Origin: Clostridia bacterium
GTDB taxonomy: Bacteria; Bacillota; Clostridia; Oscillospirales; RGIG8002
Assembly: GCA_017620395.1 (NCBI GenBank)
Contig: JAFZQJ010000003.1
Coordinates: 36,994 to 100,993, forward strand
Direction of reading: 5' to 3'
DNA length: 64,000 nucleotides
Shown: piece after piece, positions 18,227-27,549 of the stretch
Layout: each line of letters starts with the position of its first letter
Position numbering within the stretch: position 1 is the stretch's first letter
Translations under genes and position numbers: made by a program
The notes under the pieces: model-generated
Databases searched by the model: none
Told to the model about the DNA's origin: nothing
The model's input: only the letters and a program-made list of their open reading frames with translations

Positions 18227-21200
18227 TTATCCGAGGCTGCCTTCGTCGGCAAGCTTCGCGGCGACGCGGAGGATCTTCAGCGCGTCGTTGACCGTGATAT
18301 CGCCGTCGCCGTCGACGTCGCCGATCTCAAGCGCTTCGGGAGTCGACTCCGCGAGTCTCGCGGCGATACGCAGCGCCTTCAGCGCGTCGTTGACCGTGAT
18401 CTCGCCGTCGCCGTCCATATCGCCCTTCTTGACCGCGGGAGGCGCGTCCGTGGTGACGGTGAAGCGGACGGAAACAGACTTCGTTCCGTTGACCACCTCG
18501 AGCACGTAGCCGCCGGGAGCTTCAACGACAAAGCCGTTTTCGACCGGCTGGTTATTCAGCGTCGCGGTGCCGACGCTCCAGTTGAGCGTCAGCGGCGCGG
18601 CGTATTCCTTGCCGTTCTCGACGTTGACTACCGGAGTATCATACTCGACGGCGCCGGTGGTGGTGAAGTGGACCGTGGAGGACTTGTCGCCGTTGGTCAC
18701 GACGAGCGTGTGCTCGCCGTTCTGAAGAACGGGAGCGCCGTAGATCAGGAATTCGCCGTCCAGCATCGCGGCGCCGACGTCCCAGTCGGGAATGAGCTCC
18801 TGCTCGGAGACGTCGTAGTCCGCGCCTTCGGTAATGTTGGCGATGACGGGCGTCTTCCAGGAGTCGGCGGCAGCGTCCTTATAGGCGTGGATGCCGGTGA
18901 TGTAAACCTCAAGTCCGGCCTTGATCGCTCCGTCGAAACGGATAATGTAGAAGAATATCTTCGCAAGGTTGATCTCCTCGCCCTTGGTCCAGCCGTCGTA
19001 ATACTCGAAGTATTCCCACGGCAGGAATATCCAGCCCTGGCCGGTGGCGGGAATGGGGATGTTGATGGCGGCGCGCTCGAAGAGCGGGCTGGCTTCGCAG
19101 TTGGATACCGCGAAGCGCATCGCGCACTCCTGAACGAGGTTGACGTCGTTGACGCCTACCCAGAGGCAGATGCCGGCGGTGCCGGAAAGGTCGCCGATAA
19201 GGGTGTTGACGGCGGTCGCGCCGTTGCCCTCCATCATAAGCGGATGAGGATGGCCGTCCGGGGTACCGCCCTCGCGGTACATGGCCTTGAACTGCATCAT
19301 ACCGTGCTCCATGTTCGTCTCGGAGGACATATCCTGAGTCGCGGTCATCTTCAGCGCCTTGGCGTAACCGGCGGGCAGCTTCGGGTAGGTGCTGTCCAGC
19401 TCATAGGTGACGTCGGGCTTGCGGTCGCCGTTCGCTCTGGAGAGTTCGCGGCTCGTGTAGTTCTCGAAGCTGTGGATGCTCGTGACTCTCTCGCCCGCCT
19501 TTATCGGAACGAGACCGGCGATGGCGGCTTTCAGCGCGGCGATGGTCGCCTCCGCCTCGTCCTGCTTCGGGCCCTTGAAAAGCAGAGCTTCGGCGTCTTC
19601 TATCTGCTCCTTCAGAGCGATATAGGAGCGCGGGGTAACGTTGCCGCGCCAGTAGGTCTTGCCGCTCTTGCAGAGTCCCTGAAGCTCCTTGATGGTCGGT
19701 TCGTCGGCGAGTTCTCCGAGCAGCGTCAGAGAGTTGATCGCCTTTTCTATATCGGAGATCGCTTTGCTGACTTCTTCGTCGGTGGTGCCGTACGCGTCAA
19801 GCAGGGATCTGCCGTAATCGATGGCCTGCTCGGCCTGGTTCCAGGAAACGTAGTAATAATCCGCCTTGTTGAGGGTGGCCATATAATCCGCCTTCGCGTT
19901 GATGACGGATATAAGCTCGGTGAAATCGGCGGGCGCGTAGCTCCATTCGAAGCCGGTCAGATCGGCGATGTAGTAAATGCCGGACGCGCCTTCAAGGTAG
20001 ATGTATATGGTATCGATCTCGTCGATCCAGTCGTAGATATCCTCTTCGCCGTTCAAGTCGTAGAACGCGGACCATGCGACGCCGACGTAGCCCTGCTTCT
20101 CGGGCAGTCTGACGGCGGTGTCCTCGCACTCGAACTCGAGCTCGTCAGCGGAAACGCCGAGCCCGATGCGGCAGGCGGCCGGGAGCTCGGTCATCGACTC
20201 GTCCCACTTCAGCCAGAAGCGGACGCCGGCGGAGGCGCTCAGAGGCTCGGAGCCTTCAAGCAGCTCGAAGGGGTTCTTGACGGCGCCGTCTTCGGTGGCG
20301 TTGGTGAAGCAGCTCCAGCCGTAGTAGGGCTCGCCGTCGATGGCGTTCGCGTATACGAGTACGGACTGCTCCCTGGAGGCGGGAACGTTATCCTCGTCGA
20401 CCGCGGGAGTATCGGCGCAGAGACCGCCGTCCATCATTTCTTCAAAGTCGTCGTCGTCCCAGACCTCGAAGCCGGCGAGCTTGACGCTCTTCATCTCCGC
20501 GTGGAACATCGGCTTCAGATCGCGGATAGCCGTATTCAGCGACACGGCCATCGCGTTGATCCTCTTCTGGGAATAGGAGGAAGCGTCCTGCAGCATTTCA
20601 AACGCCGCGAGATAGACCTCGAGCGCGGCGGCGTAGCTTTCCTCGGTGTACTCCTCGGGGTTCAGCTCGTCGAAGATGGCGCACAGCTCGTCGAGCTCGT
20701 CGACGTAAACGCGGGTGTCGCGGAAGGTGCGGAAGTCGCCGACGTAAAGCGTGTAGCCGGCTTCCAGTCCGCTGTTGAAGCGGATCTCAAGCGCGTTGAC
20801 GTACGGGAGCGTCTTGTCCGGGACCGGAGATTTGCCGACCTTGTACTGATTCACGCCGTTGTCGTCGGTGCTCCACCAGTCGGTCTGTGAGAAATCGGTC
20901 CTGAAGCCGAAGTAGTAATATCCGTCTTCGTCGGGCGTAACGAAATCGGAGCTGTAAACGAAGCCCCTGTCATATTCGCCCATATCGGTGCTGCCGTCTT
21001 CGCTGGATCTGTAATACGGTCCTTTTGTCGGCGCGCCGAAGAGCGAGATCTTGATCTTGCCGTCGTAACGGTCGCCGTTGACGGCTACCCAGAAGCAGAA
21101 GCCGCTGGCCTCGTCGAAGGTCACGCCGCTGTCGCCGAAGATGTCCTTGCCGTTCAGCTTGTCGTTCGCCGTCCAGTTGGGGCTGCCGTGGTAGTCGGCG

Positions 21201-21538
21201 TTCTGCGTGTTGTTCTCCGGATCGGCGTTGCGCTGACGCATGGTGCCGAGGGAGGCTCCGCCGTACTTATCCGGCGTCAGAACCGTGAACGACGCCACGT
21301 TCTCGACGGGGTTGCCCGCCGGCAGACAGTCGGAAGACAGGCCGGCGAATTCGAGGCCGTTCTTCCACGCGAGCGCGTAGTCGTCCGCGTTGAAGGCGTT
21401 GAGGCCCGGGAACTGCGTGTATTCGTAATAATCGAAGAACACGGCGCCCGCGCCGATCGCTCCTCCGAATACCGTCGCAGCGCCGAACGCGGTCAGCGTC
21501 ATCAGCACGGCAAGCAGTGTTGAGATGAATCTTTTCAT
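18227..21538 (-). CDS. Secreted multi-module dockerin protein, paralogue 2
   Basis: The 1,103-residue product has the same layout as its neighbours: signal peptide (MKRFISTLLAVLMTLTAFGA), three beta-sandwich modules, FIVAR-like helical segments, Ig-like segments, and a C-terminal type I dockerin with loops DMDGDGEITVNDALKALRIA and DVDGDGDITVNDALKILRVA. Strand signatures include GFCFWVAVNGDR, VRFWLKWDESM and ICLWVGVNDVN. It is closer to paralogue 3 than to paralogue 1 (for example KTYWRGN in both, against ACWRGN). The ATG at 21538 is chosen because it begins the signal peptide; eight extra upstream residues are possible but would overlap the AGGAGG ribosome site. Export and cohesin-mediated attachment are expected; the ligand is unknown. 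Confidence 0.87.
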   Translation of the reverse strand: MKRFISTLLAVLMTLTAFGAATVFGGAIGAGAVFFDYYEYTQFPGLNAFNADDYALAWKNGLEFAGLSSDCLPAGNPVENVASFTVLTPDKYGGASLGTMRQRNADPENNTQNADYHGSPNWTANDKLNGKDIFGDSGVTFDEASGFCFWVAVNGDRYDGKIKISLFGAPTKGPYYRSSEDGSTDMGEYDRGFVYSSDFVTPDEDGYYYFGFRTDFSQTDWWSTDDNGVNQYKVGKSPVPDKTLPYVNALEIRFNSGLEAGYTLYVGDFRTFRDTRVYVDELDELCAIFDELNPEEYTEESYAAALEVYLAAFEMLQDASSYSQKRINAMAVSLNTAIRDLKPMFHAEMKSVKLAGFEVWDDDDFEEMMDGGLCADTPAVDEDNVPASREQSVLVYANAIDGEPYYGWSCFTNATEDGAVKNPFELLEGSEPLSASAGVRFWLKWDESMTELPAACRIGLGVSADELEFECEDTAVRLPEKQGYVGVAWSAFYDLNGEEDIYDWIDEIDTIYIYLEGASGIYYIADLTGFEWSYAPADFTELISVINAKADYMATLNKADYYYVSWNQAEQAIDYGRSLLDAYGTTDEEVSKAISDIEKAINSLTLLGELADEPTIKELQGLCKSGKTYWRGNVTPRSYIALKEQIEDAEALLFKGPKQDEAEATIAALKAAIAGLVPIKAGERVTSIHSFENYTSRELSRANGDRKPDVTYELDSTYPKLPAGYAKALKMTATQDMSSETNMEHGMMQFKAMYREGGTPDGHPHPLMMEGNGATAVNTLIGDLSGTAGICLWVGVNDVNLVQECAMRFAVSNCEASPLFERAAINIPIPATGQGWIFLPWEYFEYYDGWTKGEEINLAKIFFYIIRFDGAIKAGLEVYITGIHAYKDAAADSWKTPVIANITEGADYDVSEQELIPDWDVGAAMLDGEFLIYGAPVLQNGEHTLVVTNGDKSSTVHFTTTGAVEYDTPVVNVENGKEYAAPLTLNWSVGTATLNNQPVENGFVVEAPGGYVLEVVNGTKSVSVRFTVTTDAPPAVKKGDMDGDGEITVNDALKALRIAARLAESTPEALEIGDVDGDGDITVNDALKILRVAAKLADEGSLG

Positions 21539-21597
21539 GGTTTTATCCTCCTTCTGACGCACGGCTTAGCGGCACGTCGCAACAGTATACCGTTTAT

Positions 21598-21662
21598 ATT
21601 ATAGCGCAACCGCGCCGCAAGCTCTTGTCGTATTGTGATATTATTCGTGATTTGTGATATTT
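21598..21662 (-). promoter_or_regulatory. Promoter and upstream direct repeats of dockerin paralogue 2
   Basis: The minus strand carries AAATATCAC (21662-21654), AATAATATCAC (21645-21635), CGACAAG (21630-21624) and TATAAT (21603-21598). The 19-base repeat period and the 11-base offset to CGACAAG are the same as before paralogues 1 and 3. This accounts for most of the 356-base gap; the rest holds the terminator of paralogue 3. Confidence 0.7.
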
Positions 21663-21792
21663 GGGAACTTTTTTTGCGTTCCGCCCGCCGCGCATTTCGT
21701 TCTGCGGCGCGGAAAGACGCCTCCCCGGGTAAAAGGCGTGCAGATAAGGGATAAGCCGGATCTTGAACGGCTGTTTCCCGCCCGCGCTTTAC

Positions 21793-21831
21793 AAAAAACA
21801 GCGGCCATACGTCAAGTATGACCGCTGTTTT
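21793..21831 (-). terminator. Terminator of dockerin paralogue 3
   Basis: On the minus strand AACAGCGGTCATAC pairs with GTATGGCCGCTGTT across a short loop, with one mismatch, followed by a run of T. It lies about 65 bases after the stop codon of paralogue 3. Confidence 0.85.
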
Positions 21832-21894
21832 GTTATTTTGCCGTTTGTGCGGGATCCTCAGGCGGCGACGCCGCTTCGGGACCCGCGCGCGTTA

Positions 21895-24800
21895 TCAGCC
21901 GAGCGAATCCTCGCCGGCGAGTTTCGCGGCAACACGGAGGATCTTCAGCGCGTCGTTGACGGTGATGTCGCCGTCGCCGTCGACGTCGCCGATCAGCATA
22001 TCCTCATCGGATGCCGCAGCCAGCTTCGCGGCGATACGCAGCGCCTTCAGCGCGTCGTTGACGGTGATCTCGCCGTCCTTGTCCATATCGCCCTTCTTGA
22101 CCGCGGGCTCGTCGGTGACGGTGAATTTGACGGTCAGCACCTTGTCGCCGTTGGTGACGACGAGGGTGTAGTTACCGGCCTCTTCGATGAGGTCGCCCTG
22201 CATGAGCGGGATACCGTCCAGCTCGGCGGTGGCGTCTTCGGGAGTCCAGGTGATCGCGACGGGCTTGACGTAGCTCTTGCCGTTCTCAACGCTCGCGGTG
22301 GGCATCTCGTATTCGATGGCGCCGGAGGTGGTGAAGTGAACGGTGGTGGACTTGTCGCCGTTGGTGACGACCAGCTCATGCTCGCCGTTGGTGACGACCG
22401 GATCGCCGTAGATCAGGAACTTGCCGTCCAGCATCGCGGCGCCGACGTTCCAGTCGGGGATGAGATTCTGCTCGGAAACGTCAAAGCTCTGTCCCTCGGT
22501 GATGTTGGAGATGACGGGAGCGTCCCACGTGCCGTTCTGCGGATCAGAGTAGGCGTGGATGCCGGTGACGTAGACTTCGAGTCCCTGCTTGATCGCGCCG
22601 TCGAAGCGGACGATGTAGAAGAAGATCTTTTCGAGGTGGATGTCTTCGCCGTGAGTCCAGTCATCGTAGTATTCGAAGTACTCCCAGGGGAGGTAGAGCC
22701 AGCCGGCGCCGGTAGCGGGTACCGGGATGTCGACGGTGGCGCGCTCGAAGAGCGGGCTGACCTCACAGTTGGAGACCGCGAAACGCATCGTGCAGTTCTG
22801 GACGAAATCCATATCGTTGACGCCTACCCAGAGGCAGATACCGGAGGTGCCGGAAAGGTCGCCGATAAGGGTGTTGACGGCGGTCGCGTTCGAGCCTTCC
22901 ATCTTGATCGGAACAGGATGGTTGGACTTGTCGCGGTACATGGCCTTGAACTGCATCATGCCGTGCTCGTCGATCGTCTCGGAGCCCATATCGGCCTGAG
23001 CGGTCATCTTGAGCGCCTGGCTGTAACCGGCGGGCAGCTTCGCGAAGTCGGAGTTCAGCTCGTAAACAACGTTGGGAGTACGGTCGCCGGTCGCTCTGCT
23101 GAGGTCGCGGTTCGTGTAGCTCTCGAAGCTGAAGATGGTGTTGACGGTAGAGCCGGCCTGGATCGGCACGAGTCCGGCGATAGCGGACTGCAGCGCGGCG
23201 ATCGCGGCTTCGGCCTCGGCCTGAGTCGGGCCTTCGGCGAGCAGTCTCTCGGCGTTATCGAGCGCTTCCGAAAGCGTCATATAGGTGCGCTGGACAAGGT
23301 TGCCGCGCCAGTAGGTCTTGCCGCTCTTGTAAAGGCCGTTGAGCTTGGCAAGGGTCGGGCCGTCGGCAAGATCGCCGAGGAGCTTCAGATGGTTGATGGC
23401 GTAGTTGATCTCTTCGATAGCTTCGTCGACTTCTTCCTGAGTTACGCCGTACTGGCCGAGCAGGCCTCTGCCGGCCTCAATGGCGGCTTCGGCTCTTTCC
23501 CAGGAGGGAGAGTAATACAGCGTCTCGTCGAGAGTATTCATATACGCCGACTGAGCCGTGACAACAGACTCGAGCGTCGTGAAGTCGGCGGAGGAAACGC
23601 TCCACTCGAAACCGGTCAGATCGGCGATGTAGTAAATGCCGCTGACGTCTTCAAAATAGATGTAGATGGTATCGAGCTCGTCGATCCAGTCATAGATGTC
23701 TTCATCGCCGTTGACGTCGTAGAAATTCGTCCACGCAACGCCGACGTAGCCCTGCTTCGCGGGCAGGTCGACCGCGGTCTCTTCGCATTCGAAGTAGATC
23801 TCTTCGGAAGAAACGCCGAGGCCGATGCGGCAGGCGTTCGGGATCGGATCGAGGCTATCGTCCCACTTGATCCAGAAGCGGATGCCGCTGGCTTCGCTCA
23901 GAGGCTCGGAGCCTTCTTCAAGCTCAAAGGGGTTCTTGATCGCGCCGCCGTCTTCGATGGCGTTGGTGAAGCAGCTCCAGCCGTAGTAGGGCTCGCCCGG
24001 AACCGCGTTCGCGTATACGAGTACGGACTGCTCCCTGGTGGCGGGAACGTGATCCTCTTCGATCGCGGCGGTATCGACGCAGAGGTCGCCGTCCCTCATT
24101 TCTTCAAAGTCGTCGTCGTCCCAGACTTCGAAGCCGGCGAGCTTGACGCTCTTCTTCTCAGCCTTGAACATGGGCTTCAGATCGCGGATGGCATGCTTGA
24201 GCTCGGTCGCCATGGCGTCGACCTGCTTCTGAGTGTAATCGTCGGGGCTCTGGAGCATCTCGAAGGCTTCGAGATAGATCTCCATCGCGTCGGAATAGCT
24301 CTCTTCGGTGTAGGCTTCCGGATCGAGGTCGTCGAAGATAGCGCACTGCTCTTCGAGCTCATCGACGTGGATACGGGTATCCTTGTACATACGGAAGTCG
24401 CCGACGGAGACGACGTCTCCGGACTGCACGCCGCTGAGACGGATGCAGACGGCGTTCAGCTGAACGAGGTACTTCGCGGAGATCGGGAAGTGATCAGCCA
24501 TGTTGCCGGTGTTGTGGAAGTTGCCGTCGTCATCGGCGTACCACCAGCCGGGCCAGTAGAAGTCCGTTTTGAAGTCGAAGTAGACGTAACCGTCTTCATC
24601 GGCTCTCTTGCCGGAGCATTCGAAGATGCAGCCGGAGCCGTAATCGGACATCGTAGTGCCGCCGTCGTTGTCGGTGCTGTAGGAAACGCCCTTGGTCGGG
24701 ATCGCGAACAGCTGGATTTTGACGTCGCCGTCAAAATGTCCGCCGTTGTTGCCGACCCAGAAGCAGAAGCCCGCGCAGTCCTCAAAGGTGGTGTCCAGAA

Positions 24801-25218
24801 CTATCTGGCCTTCGCCGTCCTTGGAGTTGCCGAACATGTCCTTGCCTTCGATGGTGTCGAGGGCGCACCACATCGGTTCGGTCTGCACGCCGTAGGTGCT
24901 GGTCTGGTCGTTCTTGACCTCCAGCGGGGCGAGGACCATGCCGTGATACTTATCGGGCGTCGTGCAGGTAAAGGTGGCTACCTTGTCAACGCCGTCCGGC
25001 ATGTAGTCGCTGCTGAAGCCGGTGAACGTGCAGGCGTTCTGCCAGGCGTGATTCGTGATGGCGTCCGCCGTAAAGGCGCTGAAGCCGGGGAACTGCGTGT
25101 ATTCAAAGTAATCATAGAATACGGCGCCCGCTCCCAGCACGCCGCCGAATATCGTCGACACGCCGAACGCGGTCAGCACGAACATCACGGCAAGCAGCAT
25201 GGAAAGTGTCTTTTTCAT
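21895..25218 (-). CDS. Secreted multi-module dockerin protein, paralogue 3
   Basis: The 1,107-residue product opens with a signal peptide (MKKTLSMLLAVMFVLTAFGV) and has the module order of paralogues 1 and 2. Strand signatures are GFCFWVGNNGGH, IRFWIKWDDSL and ICLWVGVNDMD, with FIVAR-like helical bundles around 285-360 and 575-650. It ends in a dockerin with loops DMDKDGEITVNDALKALRIA and DVDGDGDITVNDALKILRVA; one calcium-loop position is Lys instead of Gly. The ATG at 25218 is supported by AGGAGG upstream and the signal sequence; the longer frame upstream runs through the promoter. It is the first of three tandem genes, each with its own promoter, so the cluster is a set of duplicated units and not one operon. 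Confidence 0.87.
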   Translation of the reverse strand: MKKTLSMLLAVMFVLTAFGVSTIFGGVLGAGAVFYDYFEYTQFPGFSAFTADAITNHAWQNACTFTGFSSDYMPDGVDKVATFTCTTPDKYHGMVLAPLEVKNDQTSTYGVQTEPMWCALDTIEGKDMFGNSKDGEGQIVLDTTFEDCAGFCFWVGNNGGHFDGDVKIQLFAIPTKGVSYSTDNDGGTTMSDYGSGCIFECSGKRADEDGYVYFDFKTDFYWPGWWYADDDGNFHNTGNMADHFPISAKYLVQLNAVCIRLSGVQSGDVVSVGDFRMYKDTRIHVDELEEQCAIFDDLDPEAYTEESYSDAMEIYLEAFEMLQSPDDYTQKQVDAMATELKHAIRDLKPMFKAEKKSVKLAGFEVWDDDDFEEMRDGDLCVDTAAIEEDHVPATREQSVLVYANAVPGEPYYGWSCFTNAIEDGGAIKNPFELEEGSEPLSEASGIRFWIKWDDSLDPIPNACRIGLGVSSEEIYFECEETAVDLPAKQGYVGVAWTNFYDVNGDEDIYDWIDELDTIYIYFEDVSGIYYIADLTGFEWSVSSADFTTLESVVTAQSAYMNTLDETLYYSPSWERAEAAIEAGRGLLGQYGVTQEEVDEAIEEINYAINHLKLLGDLADGPTLAKLNGLYKSGKTYWRGNLVQRTYMTLSEALDNAERLLAEGPTQAEAEAAIAALQSAIAGLVPIQAGSTVNTIFSFESYTNRDLSRATGDRTPNVVYELNSDFAKLPAGYSQALKMTAQADMGSETIDEHGMMQFKAMYRDKSNHPVPIKMEGSNATAVNTLIGDLSGTSGICLWVGVNDMDFVQNCTMRFAVSNCEVSPLFERATVDIPVPATGAGWLYLPWEYFEYYDDWTHGEDIHLEKIFFYIVRFDGAIKQGLEVYVTGIHAYSDPQNGTWDAPVISNITEGQSFDVSEQNLIPDWNVGAAMLDGKFLIYGDPVVTNGEHELVVTNGDKSTTVHFTTSGAIEYEMPTASVENGKSYVKPVAITWTPEDATAELDGIPLMQGDLIEEAGNYTLVVTNGDKVLTVKFTVTDEPAVKKGDMDKDGEITVNDALKALRIAAKLAAASDEDMLIGDVDGDGDITVNDALKILRVAAKLAGEDSLG

Positions 25219-25310
25219 GTGTTTTCTCCTCCTGTAAGATTTGTCTGTTTTCGTGTGCGACAGTGTGCATATATTGCAGATGCGACACCTACGCACAATA
25301 TCAGCATTGT

Positions 25311-25376
25311 ATTTTAACACGATTGAACGCGGGGTTTCTTGTCGTATGGTGATATTATTACGAACTTGTGATATTT
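25311..25376 (-). promoter_or_regulatory. Promoter and upstream direct repeats of dockerin paralogue 3
   Basis: The minus strand carries AAATATCAC (25376-25368), AATAATATCAC (25359-25349), CGACAAG (25344-25338) and a weaker -10, TAAAAT (25316-25311). Spacing equals that of paralogue 1. The leader to the ATG is about 90 bases. The 587-base gap to the next gene holds otherwise only palindromic repeats. Confidence 0.68.
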
Positions 25377-25419
25377 TTGCAAGTTTTTTGAGAAAAAGAA
25401 CGGCGGCCGCAAAGTGAAG

Positions 25420-25462
25420 GGGATTCCTCGTCGGCGCGTTCGCGGCTCCTCGGAATGACAGA
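25420..25462. repeat. Short palindromic repeat, GGATTCCTCG type
   Basis: GGATTCCTCG and CGAGGAATGACAG-like halves flank a GC-rich centre, a short hairpin type found also at 30215, 42215 and 53731. It lies just outside the MITE-like element at 25484. Confidence 0.6.
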
Positions 25463-25483
25463 ACACGCAGCGCCGCGGGTAGG

Positions 25484-25668
25484 TCTGTCATCCTGAGCGG
25501 AGGCGAAGCCGGAGCCGAAGGATCTTAAAGACGAGGTCGTGTCAATAATGAAAGTGTGTATTCGGAGCAGTCGGTAACGCTCATATTCCGAATACACACT
25601 TTTCCTTTTATTATGCCGTTACCTTCAGGATCCTTCGACTGCGCGGGCTTCGCCTCCGCTCAGGATGA
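25484..25668. mobile_element. MITE-like element, copy A
   Basis: The element is 185 bp and bounded by inverted repeats of about 40 bp that begin TGTCATCCTGAGCGGAGGCG and end in the reverse complement GGATGACA. In its centre AAAGTGTGTATTCGGA pairs perfectly with TCCGAATACACACTTT (16 bp). It encodes no protein. A second copy of 188 bp with the same inner and outer repeats lies at 58977. Non-autonomous transposition is inferred; no matching transposase is in the window. Confidence 0.75.
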
Positions 25669-25688
25669 CATACGCTCTGCTGACGGCG

Positions 25689-25770
25689 GGGGATCCTTCA
25701 GCGGCTGCGCCGCTTCAGGATGACAGACGACAACGTGAGATCCTTCGGCGCGTTGCGCCTCAGGATGACA
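25689..25770. repeat. Two short GGATCCTTC / CAGGATGACA palindromes
   Basis: Two hairpins (about 25689-25727 and 25738-25770) resemble the ends of the MITE-like element without its centre: GATCCTTC, a GC palindrome (GGCTGCGCC, GGCGCGTTGCGCC), then TCAGGATGACA. They lie after the stop of the phosphomutase gene. Confidence 0.65.
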
Positions 25771-25805
25771 CGAACGCGGCGTCGGCGCATGAATGCGCGG
25801 GCGTA

Positions 25806-27470
25806 TTACGCCTCGATAAACCTCTGCATCTTCGCCAGGACCGCCTGCGCTTCCGCGTCGGCGGCTTCGGCGGAGTCCGCCTTCGCGCTGACGTAGACTT
25901 TCAGCTTCGGCTCGGTGCCGGACGGGCGGACGGTCAGCCGCGCCTTCGAATCGGTGAAGGAAAGCACCTTCGACGGCGGAAGGCCCTCGATGCCGTTCGA
26001 GTAGTCCTTGGCGAGCGGCGCTTCGCCCTCGTGGAGCGTGATGCCCTCTTTTGCCAGGCGCGCGATTATCGCGTCCATCTGCGCCTTGCCGGTGATGCCC
26101 TCGAAGACGAAGGTTTTGAGCGTTTCTCTGTAGTATCCGTATTTCTCATAAAGCTCGGCGAGCCTGTCGAGAAGCGACTTGCCCTGCCTGTGATAGAAGG
26201 CGGTCATCTCGCATATCAGCAGCGAGGCGACGACGGCGTCCTTGTCGCGCACGTAGCCGCCGGGGAGGTAGCCGTAGCTCTCCTCGAAGCCGAAGACGTA
26301 GCGGTCGCCCTCGCCCGCGGCTTCAAGGCGGCCTATCTCTTCGCCGATATACTTAAAGCCGGTCAGCAGCTCCTTGACCGTCGCGCCGTGGTCGGCGGCG
26401 ACGACCTGCGCCATGGGGGTGGAAACTATCGTGGTGACGATCTCGGGGCGCTCGGGCATCCTGCCCGCCGCTTCGCGCCTGCCGAGGATATAGTCGATGA
26501 GCAGAATGCCCATCTGGTTGCCGTTGATGAGGGTGAAATCTCCGCTGCCGTCCGGCACCGCGGAGCCGACGCGGTCGCTGTCCGGATCGGTGGCGAGCAC
26601 GAGGTCTGCGCCTTCGCGCTTCGCCTTCGCGACCGCGAGGGAGAGCGCCGCCGCTTCCTCCGGGTTGGGGTAGGTGCAGGTCGGGAAGTCGCCGTCCGGC
26701 TGCTCCTGCTCCGGCACGACGGAGACGTTCGTGAAGCCGGCGCGCGCGAGCACGCGGCGGACGGGCTTGTTGCCCGCGCCGTTCAGGGGCGTGTAGACTA
26801 TCTTCAGGTCGCCGCCGACTCCCGTCGAGCAGGCGAAGACGGCGTCGTCGTACGCCTTTATCACGTCGTCGCCGATATAGGTGACGCGTCCGTCCGCGAC
26901 GGCGGCTTCGAAGTCCGCCGCCGGTACGGCGAAGGGGTCGTCGTATTCGCAGATGCGGGCGTAGATCGCGTCCGCCGCCGCGTTGGTTATCTGGCAGCCG
27001 TCCGCGCCGTAGACCTTGTAGCCGTTATACGCCGCGGGGTTGTGGGAGGCGGTTATGACCACGCCGCCGCTACATTTCAGCTGACGCACGGCGAAGGAGA
27101 GCATCGGGGTGGGCATCAGCTCGGAGTACATATATACGCGCACGCCCTTGGCGGCGAGCGTCGCCGCCGCTTCGCGCGTGAACTCCGCCGAGCCGTTGCG
27201 CGAGTCGTGCGCTATCGCGCAGGATGCGTCCGCGCCGAACTCCGCGAGCAGATAGTCCGCGAGCCCCGCGGTCGCTCTGCGCACCGTGTATACGTTCATC
27301 CTGTTCGTGCCGGCGCCGAGCTTGCCGCGCAGGCCGCCCGTGCCGAACTCCAGGTGCTTGTAGAATCTGTCTTCGATGGCTTTTTCGTCGCCGGCTACGG
27401 CGAGCAGTTCTTCCTTCAGCGCGCCGGAGCACTCCGACTTCCACTGTTCGTAAAGCTTGTTGATTTCCAT
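25806..27470 (-). CDS. Phosphohexomutase (phosphoglucomutase/phosphomannomutase family)
   Basis: The 554-residue product belongs to the alpha-D-phosphohexomutase family, which interconverts hexose 1- and 6-phosphates through a phosphoserine. The active-site loop reads ITASHNPAAYNGYKVY near residue 140. The metal loop DPDSDR follows near 300, the sugar-binding loop GFEESYGYLPGGYVRDKD near 400, and the phosphate-binding RPSGTEPKLKVYVS near the C-terminus. The length fits PgcA-type enzymes of Firmicutes. The ATG at 27470 is preferred over an upstream GTG because AAAGGG lies seven to nine bases before it. It is divergent from polA and has its own promoter. It feeds glycogen, cell-wall or exopolysaccharide precursors. 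Confidence 0.93.
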   Translation of the reverse strand: MEINKLYEQWKSECSGALKEELLAVAGDEKAIEDRFYKHLEFGTGGLRGKLGAGTNRMNVYTVRRATAGLADYLLAEFGADASCAIAHDSRNGSAEFTREAAATLAAKGVRVYMYSELMPTPMLSFAVRQLKCSGGVVITASHNPAAYNGYKVYGADGCQITNAAADAIYARICEYDDPFAVPAADFEAAVADGRVTYIGDDVIKAYDDAVFACSTGVGGDLKIVYTPLNGAGNKPVRRVLARAGFTNVSVVPEQEQPDGDFPTCTYPNPEEAAALSLAVAKAKREGADLVLATDPDSDRVGSAVPDGSGDFTLINGNQMGILLIDYILGRREAAGRMPERPEIVTTIVSTPMAQVVAADHGATVKELLTGFKYIGEEIGRLEAAGEGDRYVFGFEESYGYLPGGYVRDKDAVVASLLICEMTAFYHRQGKSLLDRLAELYEKYGYYRETLKTFVFEGITGKAQMDAIIARLAKEGITLHEGEAPLAKDYSNGIEGLPPSKVLSFTDSKARLTVRPSGTEPKLKVYVSAKADSAEAADAEAQAVLAKMQRFIEA

Positions 27471-27500
27471 TTGTGTCACCCTTTCGTGTTTACAAGGGTT

Positions 27501-27529
27501 ATTCTACCACGATGATATGAGATTTTCAA
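27501..27529 (-). promoter_or_regulatory. Promoter of the phosphohexomutase gene
   Basis: On the minus strand TTGAAA (27529-27524) and TAGAAT (27506-27501) are 17 bases apart, ending about 30 bases before the ATG. Confidence 0.72.
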
Positions 27530-27549
27530 CAAAAAAATCCGTTTTGTTG

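Noticed and set aside
21680..21740. A fifth H element near CTGCGGCGCGGAAAG
   Set aside because: Only about 14 bases resemble the element; no matching complementary arm or outer stems were found.
17939..25317. Very long open frames (over 900 codons) on the plus strand opposite the dockerin genes
   Set aside because: They are mirror frames of GC-rich genes. They have no ribosome sites or recognisable domains, and consist mainly of V, D, G, A and R as expected from complementary codons. The minus-strand genes have signal peptides, dockerins and promoters.
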